64,000 nt of DNA, from positions 1-64,000 of the forward strand of contig JAEUJQ010000005.1 in the NCBI GenBank assembly GCA_016793095.1. The letters are read 5' to 3'. The notes under the pieces are model-generated. The model had not been told where the DNA came from. It was given only the letters and a program-made list of their open reading frames with translations, and made no database searches. Every line of letters begins with the position of its first letter. Position 1 is the stretch's first letter. Shown here piece by piece: positions 43,400 through 52,380 of the stretch. The position numbers and the translations under genes were made by a program. The stretch comes from Myxococcaceae bacterium (GTDB lineage: Bacteria > Myxococcota > Myxococcia > Myxococcales > Myxococcaceae).

Positions 43400-44749
43400 T
43401 CAGGGGACCGTGATGTCGCGGGTGGCGTCCATCGTCGTGACGTTGACGGTGGCGTGGCCGGGCATCGCCGAGAACGGGTTGACCACCCAGGTGAGCGCGT
43501 CGGTGATCGGGTTGGCGCCGTTCGCGTTGGTGAACACGCGCAGGGTGATGCTGGAGTTCGCCTTGAACGCGGTGCCCTGGTAGTTCGAGCGCGCGTCCAT
43601 CGTCATCGGATCGCGGGTGAAGAGCACGGGCATCAGCACCGCCTGAATGCCGTCCTGCAGTGAGACGATGCGGGCGGCGACGATGCCGAAGCCGAAGCCG
43701 CCCATGGGCGCGCTGGCCGACGCGATGGTGAGGTTGCCGCTCAGCGTGACGGGCCCGAAGGCGAAGTCCTTGACCGTCTCCTTGTCGGCCTCGATCAGCG
43801 TGGGCGACAGCGGGTTGGCGAGCAGGTTGATCGCGATGCCGCCGCCCCCGAAGCCGATGAGCGAGGGCACCGGCAGCACGCGCCCGGGCTGCAGATCGGT
43901 GACGACGTACGGGTACTCGGTGTCCATCGGGGTGGTGAAGATGCGGTAGCCGTTCTGCAGTTGCTGCAGCAGCACCTGGGGGTTGAGGCCGCCCATGAGC
44001 GCGTCAGCGGGCAGCACCGACATCGACAGGTTCTGCAGCGGCGGCGGCCTGGGGAGAATGATCGTGCCGCGCAGCGTGCCAAGGCCGGTGCCCGACGCGC
44101 CGACGTAGACCTTCACGTTCTCGGCGCTCGCCTTGTACGGATCGTCGAGCTCGAGGGCGACGCTGACGGTGTCGCCGTTGAAGTCGAGGAACGGCGTGAG
44201 GTTCCCGTCGTCGTTGCGATCGCAGTAGGCGGTGAGCCGGTGGGTGCCGGTCATCAGGCCCTGGAAGGTGAAGGGCAGGGTGCCGGCCATCATGGGGGCG
44301 CGCCCGAGCTTGCGGATGTTCCCGTTCCGCCCGATGCCGATCTCCTTGTTGGCGCAGAAGGCGCCGAAGACGACGGTGCCCGAGATGGTGCCCACCGGAC
44401 CGCCTGCGCGCACCCAGGCGCCCTCGAAGAGCTCGCTGTCCTTGCCGTCGTTGCTGGCGAAGATCTTGAGCGAGGTCGTCTTGTCGAGGGTGATGGAGGC
44501 GGGGGCGGCGGCCTCCATGCGGCCCCGCGAGGTGGACCGCGGGTCCTTCCCGTCGGAGCTCCAGAAGACCGTGGCCTTCTGATCGGCGGCGACGGTGAGG
44601 GTGACGGTGCCGTTGAAGGGACCGGGCGGCGGGGTGACGGTGATCGTCGGCGCGGGCACCACGGCGTTGGGGACCGGCTCGAGCGGGAACGGCCCCTGGG
44701 GACCGCAGGCGGCCAGCGCGAGCAGCGCGGCGATGAAGAGCGTTCTCAT
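43400..44749 (-). CDS. Lipoprotein with chitobiase-like C-terminal (CHB_HEX_C type) beta domain
   Basis: 449 residues. The lipobox is LLALAAC (Cys15). Residues about 30-110 form an Ig-like module with TVTLTVAADQKATVFWSSDGKDP, the repeat seen in CHB_HEX_C-type domains of surface proteins. The remaining 330 residues are beta-rich (GTISGTVVFGAFC, TGTHRLTAYCDRNDDGNLTPF, LSGNLTIASASAPM) with no catalytic motif. A likely outer-membrane or surface lipoprotein. It converges on the preceding gene with only 4 bp between stops. Confidence 0.7.
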   Translation of the reverse strand: MRTLFIAALLALAACGPQGPFPLEPVPNAVVPAPTITVTPPPGPFNGTVTLTVAADQKATVFWSSDGKDPRSTSRGRMEAAAPASITLDKTTSLKIFASNDGKDSELFEGAWVRAGGPVGTISGTVVFGAFCANKEIGIGRNGNIRKLGRAPMMAGTLPFTFQGLMTGTHRLTAYCDRNDDGNLTPFLDFNGDTVSVALELDDPYKASAENVKVYVGASGTGLGTLRGTIILPRPPPLQNLSMSVLPADALMGGLNPQVLLQQLQNGYRIFTTPMDTEYPYVVTDLQPGRVLPVPSLIGFGGGGIAINLLANPLSPTLIEADKETVKDFAFGPVTLSGNLTIASASAPMGGFGFGIVAARIVSLQDGIQAVLMPVLFTRDPMTMDARSNYQGTAFKANSSITLRVFTNANGANPITDALTWVVNPFSAMPGHATVNVTTMDATRDITVP

Positions 44750-44774
44750 GAAACCTCGAACGACGACCGGCCCG

Positions 44775-45200
44775 TCAGCGCCGCACGTCGTACTCCACTT
44801 TTCGCACGGCGTCCTGCTGGGCGGCTGAGACCTCCCCCGGCATGTTGAAGACGACCTCGCAGGTGGTGGAGTCTCCGAGCGCGTCGAGCTCGATCAGCTC
44901 CACGAGGGGGCAGCGCTTGAACGCGACGGCGACGCGCACCTCGGCGCCGAGCTCGGCCCCGGTGCGCACGATCGAGACCTGACACCGCGCGAGGTGGGCC
45001 CCGTCGCGTGAGTGGAAGGCCTGCCAGTGGCTGGTGATGACGAGGGCCTCGGGGTTGCTGAAGCGCACGCCGCCGCAGTGGCGCTCGACGGCCTGGGCCG
45101 CGCGCTCGAACGCGGTGTCGGCCTCCTTCGTGCGGAACGTCGAGCCGTACACGGCCCAGGTGCAGGCCGGGACGACGAGGAGGAGCGAGAGCCACCGCAC
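44775..45200 (-). CDS. Small lipoprotein of unknown function
   Basis: 141 residues. Signal peptide WLSLLLVVPAC, lipid Cys13, then a compact alpha/beta domain with four further Cys (HCGGVRF, LARCQVSI, FKRCPLVE, STTCEVVF) likely forming disulfides. No family is recognised. It starts 10 bp after the regulator gene, so may be the tail of that operon. Confidence 0.65.
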   Translation of the reverse strand: MRWLSLLLVVPACTWAVYGSTFRTKEADTAFERAAQAVERHCGGVRFSNPEALVITSHWQAFHSRDGAHLARCQVSIVRTGAELGAEVRVAVAFKRCPLVELIELDALGDSTTCEVVFNMPGEVSAAQQDAVRKVEYDVRR

Positions 45201-45210
45201 GAGGGCGATC

Positions 45211-46689
45211 CTACCGCTTCTTCGGGGGCTCCCGGTCGCTGGTGACGAGGGGCGAGAAGAAGCAGTCCTTCTTGGTGTACTCGTCGAAGGAGAACGCGAA
45301 GCGATAGCTCGGGGCCGCGCGCTGGTTGCAGTCGGTGCGCTCGCAGAAGCGGCAGCTGACGCCGGTGGGCACGGCGTCGCGCTTGAGCTCCTGCATGGGC
45401 AGGCCGTAGGCGAGGTACTTCGCGTTCTCGGCGTGGGTGCCCAGGCCGATGGAGTACGCGGTGCCGCGCACGATGCTGCCCTCGACCGGCTGCAGCTGGA
45501 CCCTGGCGAAGTCGAAGTACGTCGCGCCGTCGGGCATCTGCGAGTACTGCCGGGTGAGCTGCGACGGGTTCAAGAACGCGAGGTGCACCGCCCACTTCGC
45601 GCACGAGCCCATCGACGCGAACTTGAGGCCGGTGCCCGAGTAGCGCTTCGAGATGTTCCCGGCGATGTCGCAGCGCAGGAAGTGGAAGGGCAGGCCCTTG
45701 CGCTTGGGATCGGCGAGGTTGCAGACCCGGTGCGCGACGGTCTCCCAGGTGACGTTGAACAGGTTGGTGAGCAGCTCGAGGTCGTAGCGCGTGCGCTGCA
45801 CCTCTTTGAAGAAGTCGCTGTAGGGCAGCATCAGCGCGCCGGCGAAGTAGTTGGCGAGGTTCACCTTGATGAGGCGGGGCGTCTCGGCGTGGCGGGTGCG
45901 CTGGCCGGCGATGCGTTCGACGAGGCGGGTGCGATCGAGGGCGATGAGGCCCAGCGTGGTGGCGAGCTGGAACTTGAGGGCCTGCTCCGAGAGCGCAGGA
46001 GACAGCTTGAGCTGCTGGCGCTCGGGGTCGAGGCGGCGCACCACCGAGCTGCCGGCCGGGGAGTCTTCGAAGGTGACGGCGTAGTGGAAGCGCTGCTCGA
46101 GCACGCGCACGAGCTGGCTCGAGAGCACCTGGCGCTCGAGGGAGAAGTCCTGGCGCAGCGCCTCGGCCTCGGCCTCGAGCTCGGGGAAGTAGTTCTGGTG
46201 CGCCTCGAGGAAGTCGGTCGTTTCGTCGAACGGGGAGTAGTCGAAGCGGGCGTCGGGGCCGCTGGCGGCGGGGCGCTCCTGGCTCGAGAGCTGCGTCATC
46301 ACGTTCTCGAGCTGCATGCGGGTGTTCTTGTAGAGGTTGAACAGCGCGGCGACGGTGCCGGCGAGCTTGGGCTCGGCGGAGAGCGACTGCAGCGACTCGC
46401 GATCGAAGGCGAGCGTCTTGAGCAGCGGCTCGTCCAGCAGGCTGGCGAGGGCCTGATCGACGCGGCCGTCACCGAGCTCGCCCATGAAGGCCTCGGGATC
46501 GACCTGGAAGAAGCGCAGCGCCTTCCACAGCAGGGGGAACGGGGTGACGCGCTTCCCCTTCTCGATGAGGTTCAGGTACGCGGGGCTGACGCCGAGCTCG
46601 CGGGCGGCGTCGGCCTGCTTGATGTTCTTCGACAGCCGCAGCGCGCGCAGGCGGTGGCCGACGTTCGCGTTGAGCGCGTTCTCGTTCAT
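45211..46689 (-). CDS. XRE-family regulator with DUF2083 domain (short-chain fatty acid regulator type)
   Basis: 492 residues. Helix-turn-helix at about 10-65 ([33 protein letters not shown]). The central IrrE/ImmA-like region lacks a HExxH protease motif ([17 protein letters not shown]). The C-terminal DUF2083 part has [19 protein letters not shown], the cysteine pairs CRFCERTDC and a [14 protein letters not shown] end. The design matches RamB/PrpR/ScfR regulators of propionate, glyoxylate or acyl-CoA metabolism. Targets are not evident nearby. It overlaps the FKBP gene by ATGA. Confidence 0.85.
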   Translation of the reverse strand: MNENALNANVGHRLRALRLSKNIKQADAARELGVSPAYLNLIEKGKRVTPFPLLWKALRFFQVDPEAFMGELGDGRVDQALASLLDEPLLKTLAFDRESLQSLSAEPKLAGTVAALFNLYKNTRMQLENVMTQLSSQERPAASGPDARFDYSPFDETTDFLEAHQNYFPELEAEAEALRQDFSLERQVLSSQLVRVLEQRFHYAVTFEDSPAGSSVVRRLDPERQQLKLSPALSEQALKFQLATTLGLIALDRTRLVERIAGQRTRHAETPRLIKVNLANYFAGALMLPYSDFFKEVQRTRYDLELLTNLFNVTWETVAHRVCNLADPKRKGLPFHFLRCDIAGNISKRYSGTGLKFASMGSCAKWAVHLAFLNPSQLTRQYSQMPDGATYFDFARVQLQPVEGSIVRGTAYSIGLGTHAENAKYLAYGLPMQELKRDAVPTGVSCRFCERTDCNQRAAPSYRFAFSFDEYTKKDCFFSPLVTSDREPPKKR

Positions 46690-47009
46690 CCGACCTTGAG
46701 CAGCTCGACCTCGAAGACGAGGGTGGAGTTCGGCGGGATGACGGGCGGGAAGCCGCCGGCGCCGTAGCCGAGCTCGGGCGGGATGGTGAGCTTGCGCAGG
46801 CCGCCGATCTTCATGCCCGCGACGCCCTGATCCCAGCCCTTGATCACCTGGCCGGCGCCGAGCGCGAAGCTGAAGCCCTGGCCGCGGTCCCGGCTCGAGT
46901 CGAACTTCGCGCCGTTGGTGAGCGTGCCGACGTAGTGCACGGTGACGGTCTTGCCGGGCACGGCCTCGGCGCCGGTACCGAGCTTCAGGTCTTCGATCTG
47001 CAGGGGCAT
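46686..47009 (-). CDS. FKBP-type peptidyl-prolyl isomerase
   Basis: 107 residues, a single FKBP domain: [53 protein letters not shown] and [14 protein letters not shown]. It catalyses cis-trans isomerisation of prolyl bonds. There is no signal peptide, so it is cytoplasmic. ATG 47009 begins the domain directly; a longer start would add 12 unconvincing residues. Its stop overlaps the regulator start, an unusual coupling of a folding enzyme with a transcription factor. Confidence 0.92.
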   Translation of the reverse strand: MPLQIEDLKLGTGAEAVPGKTVTVHYVGTLTNGAKFDSSRDRGQGFSFALGAGQVIKGWDQGVAGMKIGGLRKLTIPPELGYGAGGFPPVIPPNSTLVFEVELLKVG

Positions 47010-47089
47010 GCGGACTCCAGGGTGGGTGCTGCGTGAGGGGCGCACTGTACGCGCAAAGGCGTGGCGCGACCTTCAACAAAGCAGCCAGC

Positions 47090-48970
47090 TCAGGGCAGGG
47101 GGCCTTGCAGGATGAGCCCCTGCTCCCCGACCGCGAACAGCCGCCCGCGCCAGGCGACGAGGCCGAAGATCACCTGAGAAACCCGGGTCGGGAGCGGGTC
47201 GAGGTCTCGCGGCAGTCCTGCGTCTATCGGGACGAGGCCGACGCCGTTGATGCCCACCGCGAGGCCCCCTGGGACGAGCTCCATGTCCCCGATGGCTGTC
47301 CGCTCGGAGCGGAAGTGGAAGGTCGCGCCATCAGGAGTGCGCACGACGAACGGCACGCCGTCCTGGTCCTGGCCAGAATTCGCCCAGCCATCGGCGAGGG
47401 CGACGACCGCGCGACAATCGCGCGCGGTTCCGGCGATCGTCTTCATCGGGCTCGGCTGGCTCAGGTCCACCTCCACCACCTCGGTTCCGCCACACGCGCG
47501 GACCAGCTCTCGTCTTCCCGCCACGCCCCACAGACGCGCCGTCCCAGTGATGTGCGTGAACGCGAGGTCCCCTCGGCGGCGGAAGAAGAGGCCCTCGTCG
47601 CTCGTCGCGACCAGGGTGCCGGCGGGAGTGAGCCAGAGCCGGTGCGCGGCCGTGCCCTGTCCGAACTGCGCGCGGGGGGGCTCCTCCTGCCAGCTCATCC
47701 CACTCCGCCGAACGGTGATGACGGACTGATCCTCGGTGAGCACGTACGCCCGGGAGTCGTCCGCCGCCACCACGTCGACGAAGGGACGCTGCGAGATGCC
47801 CCACCGTTCGCGCCAGCCCAGCGTTCCGCGGACGAGCAGCTGGCCGGCCTCGCTCACCGCGACGAGCGAGTCGCCGACGGCCGTGATCGCTCTGACCGCG
47901 CGAACGCTGGGCCGGTCGGTCGCGAGGTCGCGCCAGCCGCCGTCGCGGCGCTGCAAGACGAGCCCCGCCTCGCCGACGGCCCAGGTCGTCGATGGCCCTT
48001 CGTGCATGGCCTCTACCCGGGAGGAGCCGAGCAGCTGCTCGTTCATGATGCTCTGGCCCACCAGCGTGCCCACGATCATCGGGTTCGCTGCACGGACGAC
48101 GCCCGTCGGGCCGACGCTGCCCGCCGTGAGGCCTCCTGCGATCGGCGTGGCGACCAGGCTGGAGCTCACCGAGAAGCCCTGCTGTCCCGCCAGCCACAGC
48201 CCGGTGTCCCAGCCGAACACTGAGCTGAGCTCACCGCCGTCGCCGTCGAAGTCCACCCGCCCGCCGTCGAGCTTGACCAGCGCGGTGGCCGGCCAGTCTG
48301 CGGGACGGGTGAGGGCGAAGAGCGCTCCGTACGCGGGCGTCATCGAGAGGATCTCTCCGGCGTCGGTGGCCGCGACCAGCTCGAGCCCGCCGCTCCCCAG
48401 CCGCAGCACCCGGCCACTCCCGTCGCCGAACAGCACCTCGGACGCGGTCCCTGTCACCGCGGTGAGCGCCTCGCTGTGCGGCGCGATGCCGGAGGTCCAT
48501 CCGCCGTCGGCGCGAAGCCAGACCTGCGAGGCGCCGGCCAGGTAGACCTCGCGGCTCGAGCGCCCCCACAGCCCGCGCCATTGGGTCTCTGCGGGCACAG
48601 CCGACTGCAGCGATCGCCAGCCCCCAGCCACGCTCCGCTCGGCGAGCATGCCGTTGTCGCCCGCGACGATGACGTCGTCTCCGTCGCCGTACACCGCGGT
48701 GAGCCGCGTGCCGTGGGGCAGCGGCGCTTCCCAGCACCAGCCCTCGGCGCAGAAGCCCGGGTACAGGAGCGGCTCGACGCCCGCGTCCGTTCCACCTCCG
48801 TCGCCACCGCCGTCCGCCGGCGCCCCGCCATCGCCCGTGGCGCCACCGTCGCTGCCTCCATCGGCGCCGCCAGAGACGCACCGGCCGCCGTCGAAGCAGT
48901 CGTTCACGCGCCGCTCGAAGTCGAGGCACGCCGACGCGAGCACCACCACGCACGCGCCGAGCCACCTCAC
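47090..48970 (-). CDS. Lipoprotein with Gly/Asp-rich linker and beta-propeller-like repeats
   Basis: 626 residues. Signal and lipobox VVVLASAC (Cys15), then a Gly/Asp/Ala linker (about 30-65), then repeated short beta units ending in GW or WLRADGGW (TAVYGDGDDVIVAGDNGMLAE, TTWAVGEAGLVLQRRDGGWRDL, FAVGEQGLILQG). These resemble YCF48/photosystem-assembly or sialidase-like propeller repeats. Probably surface-exposed; ligand unknown. GTG start at 48970 overlaps the preceding gene's TGA. Confidence 0.7.
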   Translation of the reverse strand: MRWLGACVVVLASACLDFERRVNDCFDGGRCVSGGADGGSDGGATGDGGAPADGGGDGGGTDAGVEPLLYPGFCAEGWCWEAPLPHGTRLTAVYGDGDDVIVAGDNGMLAERSVAGGWRSLQSAVPAETQWRGLWGRSSREVYLAGASQVWLRADGGWTSGIAPHSEALTAVTGTASEVLFGDGSGRVLRLGSGGLELVAATDAGEILSMTPAYGALFALTRPADWPATALVKLDGGRVDFDGDGGELSSVFGWDTGLWLAGQQGFSVSSSLVATPIAGGLTAGSVGPTGVVRAANPMIVGTLVGQSIMNEQLLGSSRVEAMHEGPSTTWAVGEAGLVLQRRDGGWRDLATDRPSVRAVRAITAVGDSLVAVSEAGQLLVRGTLGWRERWGISQRPFVDVVAADDSRAYVLTEDQSVITVRRSGMSWQEEPPRAQFGQGTAAHRLWLTPAGTLVATSDEGLFFRRRGDLAFTHITGTARLWGVAGRRELVRACGGTEVVEVDLSQPSPMKTIAGTARDCRAVVALADGWANSGQDQDGVPFVVRTPDGATFHFRSERTAIGDMELVPGGLAVGINGVGLVPIDAGLPRDLDPLPTRVSQVIFGLVAWRGRLFAVGEQGLILQGPLP

Positions 48971-49740
48971 AGCGCACCTCCCAGGCCCACCACGCCGCCG
49001 CCCGGCACCGGCGTGAACGAGACGGCCGGCGCCGGCGCGCCCGCGATGAACATGACGAGCGCGGTGGCCCCGCTCGCGAGCGCCAGCACGCCCCCCGCCC
49101 ACCCCAGCAGCTCGAACGTCTGGCCTGAGCGCACGATCGGGTCGAGGTCGGCCCGCGTCACGCCCGGCTCGAGGCGCTTGTCGAGGTCCGCCGAGCGCCC
49201 CAGCGCCAGCCCGTAGAAGATCCCCCCGGCGATCGCGAAGCCGCCCGCCGCCACCGCCGGGATCCACGCGAGCGACCGGGCGCTCCTCGGCGCCGGCTTG
49301 ACGCCCAGCTCGAGCGCCAGCCCCGCCGCCGCTGTGTCGAGCGCGTCGAGCAGCTGCTCCTGGCTGGTCGCCTTCGCGAGCTGGGTCGCCGCCACCTTGC
49401 CGTCACCCGCGCGCAGCACCCGCAGGTTCACCTGCCAGGTGGACTCGAGCTTCGCGATGCTGGCCGTGAGGATCAGCTCGGCCCCCAGCGCGTTCCCCAG
49501 CTCGACGAGGCAGCTCGAGGTGTCCTCCCCGCAGCCGAGCAGCTGCTTCTGGCGCTCGACCCCCAGCACCGTCGAGATGTCCTGCGCGGTGATCACCGAG
49601 AGCCCCCTGCTCCGCAGCGCCGAGGCGAGGTGCGTCGCGAAGAACTGCGCCTTCTCGGCGCTCACCTCGACCGTCGTCCACGGCGGAGCTGCCAGCTTCG
49701 GCGCCTGGCTCAGGGCCAGCGCCAACGTCAGCGAGAGCAT
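48967..49740 (-). CDS. Exported protein with C-terminal membrane helices
   Basis: 257 residues. Signal peptide (LSLTLALALSQA), then a soluble alpha/beta domain (about 25-150) with AEKAQFFATHLASALRSRGLSVITAQDISTVL-type TolB-N-like order and SSCLVELGNALGAELILTASI. Two hydrophobic segments follow (AWIPAVAAGGFAIAGGIFYG and LLGWAGGVLALASGATALVMF). Such proteins occur as periplasmic sensors or scaffolds in myxobacteria. Coupled to the downstream lipoprotein by GTGA overlap. Confidence 0.6.
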   Translation of the reverse strand: MLSLTLALALSQAPKLAAPPWTTVEVSAEKAQFFATHLASALRSRGLSVITAQDISTVLGVERQKQLLGCGEDTSSCLVELGNALGAELILTASIAKLESTWQVNLRVLRAGDGKVAATQLAKATSQEQLLDALDTAAAGLALELGVKPAPRSARSLAWIPAVAAGGFAIAGGIFYGLALGRSADLDKRLEPGVTRADLDPIVRSGQTFELLGWAGGVLALASGATALVMFIAGAPAPAVSFTPVPGGGVVGLGGAL

Positions 49741-49815
49741 GAGCCGCACCGTAGCACTGGCCCGCGCACCGGCAGCGGCGCTTCGCCACGCGCCCGCATA
49801 CACTGGCGCCCCCGC

Positions 49816-50313
49816 ATGAGCCGCCCGCGCGCCCGCCCCCGCTTCAGCTTCGAGTCGCCGCTGACACCGGAGCAGGTGAACGCGCGCGTTCGCGTGCGCC
49901 TGGCCCGGCACGAGGGCGTCGTCGAGGGCTCGGTGCACCCGCGCACCATCAACCTCTGGGTGCGGCCGGCCGAGCGGCACCTCTGGTCTCCGCACCTCGA
50001 TCTCCAGCTCGTCGAGCTGCCGTCGAAAGGCACCCGCCTCGACGGGCTCTTCGCGCCGCACCCGCAGATCTGGACCGCCTTCGTCGCCGTGCAGGCGCTG
50101 TTCGGCTTGCTGTCGATCGCGGCCGCGGTGCTGCTGTACAGCCAGGTCACCCTGAACGGGCGCGTGCTCGAGGCGGCGGTGGGGCTCGCGGTGATGCTGG
50201 TGGGCGGCGGGCTCGCCTACGGCGCGGCCTATGTCGGCCAGGGCTTCGGCTCGGAGCAGATGTACGAGCTGCGCGCGTTCCTGGACGCGGCGCTTCGCGA
50301 GGACGGCTCCTGA
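49816..50313 (+). CDS. Hypothetical membrane protein
   Basis: 165 residues. A soluble N-terminal region of about 85 residues (FESPLTPEQVNARVRVRLARHEG) is followed by two membrane helices (AFVAVQALFGLLSIAAAVLLY and AAVGLAVMLVGGGLAYGAAYV) and a short cytoplasmic tail. No family is recognised. It is convergent with the ArsA-like gene, 6 bp away. Confidence 0.6.
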   Translation: MSRPRARPRFSFESPLTPEQVNARVRVRLARHEGVVEGSVHPRTINLWVRPAERHLWSPHLDLQLVELPSKGTRLDGLFAPHPQIWTAFVAVQALFGLLSIAAAVLLYSQVTLNGRVLEAAVGLAVMLVGGGLAYGAAYVGQGFGSEQMYELRAFLDAALREDGS

Positions 50314-50319
50314 GCTGCG

Positions 50320-51435
50320 TCACGGCTCCGCGATGCCGTGCGCGAGCTGGGAGAGCCCCTTCACGTCTTCGATCGCGTCGCCCAGGTACGGCGTCGCCAC
50401 CGCGAACGCGGTCGCCGGCACCTCGGCCGCGAGCTGGGCCAGCAGCTCCCGATCGCGCTTCACCCGCCCGAGCTCGAGCTGCGCGAGCTGCTTGAGCTTC
50501 GCCAGGCCCGCCTTCGCTGCCGGCAGCTCGGGGTTCGACGACTGCTCGAGCTGCTCGGGCGTCACCAGCCCCTCGGTGCGCACCCACGAGCGGTTCAAGA
50601 TGAAGCCCGCGAACGGCAGCCCCATCGTCTTGATGCGATCGCGGAAGAAGCGCGCGTCGTCGAGCGCCGCCTGATCGGGGCTCGTCACCAGCAGGAACGC
50701 CGCGTCGTCGCTCTTGAGCAGCTTGCGAACGCCCTCGGCGTGGGCGCGCATGGGCCCGAACATGCCCGTGAAGGCGGCGAGGAACTCCTGCAGCTCGGCG
50801 AAGAACTCCTGGCCGAACACCTTGCCGAACACCGTGCCGATCAGATCCTGCGCCTTCTTGAAGAAGCCGCGCGCGGTGCCGGGCAGGAACAGGGTGATGA
50901 TGCGCTCGTCGAGGAAGCGGGCGAGCTTCCCCGGGGCCTCGAGGAAGTCGAGGGCGTTGCGCGCGGGCGGCGTGTCGAGCACCACGAGCTCGTACCGGCC
51001 GCTCGTCGACAGCTCGTACAGCGCCTCGGCGGCCGTGTACTCCTGCATGCCGGCGACCAGCTCGGACAGGTGGCGGAACAGCCGGCTCGCGAGCACCCGC
51101 TCGGCCTGGTCCTTCGTGGGCGCCATGCGGTGCACCAGGCTCTCGAACACGACGTCGGGGTTCAGCATCCACGCGTCGAGGGTGCCGTCGGTGATGCCGG
51201 CCTCGGCGAGCACCTCCTTCGACAGCGGCGTCGGGTGCCGCATGTGCTCTTGAATGCCCAGCGCCTGCGCGAGCCGCTTCGCCGGGTCGATCGTCAGCAC
51301 CAGCACCTTCTTGCCCGCCCGCGCGCCCGCCAGCGCGAGCGCAGCCGCCGTCGTCGTCTTCCCGACGCCGCCCGCGCCGCAGGCGACGATCACCTTCTTC
51401 GTCGTCACGAGCGTGTGGAGATCGGCCGCCGGCAT
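50320..51435 (-). CDS. ArsA/Get3-family ATPase lacking the signature lysine
   Basis: 371 residues. The P-loop is CGAGGVGKTTTAAA near residue 20: the Walker lysine is present, but the upstream signature lysine of the deviant Walker A (KGGxGKT) is Ala-Gly here. VLTIDPAKRLAQALG and YELVVLDTPPARNALDFL are typical of the family. A hydrophobic helical insert (about 150-230) could form a client-binding surface. It resembles the lysine-less member of paired ArsA-like proteins seen in actinobacteria (from memory). A second, canonical homologue lies at 59920-60828. Role: membrane-protein targeting or other ATP-driven switch, unproven. Confidence 0.8.
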   Translation of the reverse strand: MPAADLHTLVTTKKVIVACGAGGVGKTTTAAALALAGARAGKKVLVLTIDPAKRLAQALGIQEHMRHPTPLSKEVLAEAGITDGTLDAWMLNPDVVFESLVHRMAPTKDQAERVLASRLFRHLSELVAGMQEYTAAEALYELSTSGRYELVVLDTPPARNALDFLEAPGKLARFLDERIITLFLPGTARGFFKKAQDLIGTVFGKVFGQEFFAELQEFLAAFTGMFGPMRAHAEGVRKLLKSDDAAFLLVTSPDQAALDDARFFRDRIKTMGLPFAGFILNRSWVRTEGLVTPEQLEQSSNPELPAAKAGLAKLKQLAQLELGRVKRDRELLAQLAAEVPATAFAVATPYLGDAIEDVKGLSQLAHGIAEP

Positions 51436-51516
51436 CGTGAAGTCATGTTAACGGCGCGCCGCTTCCGTTGCGACGGCGAACCGCGCTCCGTACATCGGGT
51501 GGCACACGGAGGCTTC

Positions 51517-52359
51517 ATGGGCACGATGACGGGCAAGCGGGTGCTGGTGACGGGCGCGACGGCGGGCATCGGCCTCGAGACGGCGAAGGCCATCGCGAAG
51601 GAGGGCGCCGAGCTCATCATCGTCGGCCGCAACGAGGAGAAGACGAAGGCGGTGGCCGAGCAGGTGAAGGCCGAGACCGGCAACCCGAACGTCACCTTCC
51701 TGCTCGCCGATCTCTCGTCGATGGCGCAGGTGCGCAGGCTCGCCGCCGACTTCCTCGCCCGCTACGACCGCCTCGACGTGCTGGTGAACAACGCCGGCGC
51801 GGTGAACCCGAAGCGCGAGACGACGGCAGACGGCCACGAGTCCACCTTCGCCACCAACCACCTCGCGTACTTCCTCCTCACGAACCTGCTGGTGCCCGCG
51901 CTCGAGAAGGCAGCGCCGTCGCGGGTGGTCTGCGTCGCCAGCGAAGCGCACCGGGGCTCGACGCTCGACTTCGACGACCTGATGAGCGAGCGCTACAGCG
52001 CCTTCCGCACCTACAGCCGCTCGAAGCTCGCGAACATCCTCTTCGGGCGTGAGGCCGCGCGTCGGCTGCAGGCGAAGGGCATCAGCGTCAACACCCTGCA
52101 CCCGGGCGTGGTGGGCTCGAACTTCATCGCGGGGAAGGGCGGGTTCTGGGGCGTCATCGGCACGCTGAGCCGCGTCTTCCTGATCTCGAACGAGCAGGGC
52201 GCGAAGACGAGCGTCTTCCTCGCCACCTCGAAGGACGTCGAGGGCGTCACGGGCAAGTACTTCGACAAGTGCCGGGAGCGCGCCCCGAGCGCGGCCGCGA
52301 TGGATGACGCTGCGGCCGCAAAGCTGTGGGCCATCAGTGAGCAGCTCACCGCCGCGTGA
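51517..52359 (+). CDS. Short-chain dehydrogenase/reductase
   Basis: 280 residues. TGATAGIG (cofactor loop, near residue 13), NNAG near 95, the catalytic Ser in VCVASEAHRG and YxxxK in TYSRSKLAN. The overall pattern matches the retinol-dehydrogenase-like branch of classical SDRs. It probably uses NADP(H), since Arg follows the second strand (IVGRNEEK). Substrate unknown. GGAGG precedes ATG 51517. Divergent from the ArsA-like gene. Confidence 0.88.
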   Translation: MGTMTGKRVLVTGATAGIGLETAKAIAKEGAELIIVGRNEEKTKAVAEQVKAETGNPNVTFLLADLSSMAQVRRLAADFLARYDRLDVLVNNAGAVNPKRETTADGHESTFATNHLAYFLLTNLLVPALEKAAPSRVVCVASEAHRGSTLDFDDLMSERYSAFRTYSRSKLANILFGREAARRLQAKGISVNTLHPGVVGSNFIAGKGGFWGVIGTLSRVFLISNEQGAKTSVFLATSKDVEGVTGKYFDKCRERAPSAAAMDDAAAAKLWAISEQLTAA

Positions 52360-52380
52360 GCCTCGCGACAGGACTGCGCG

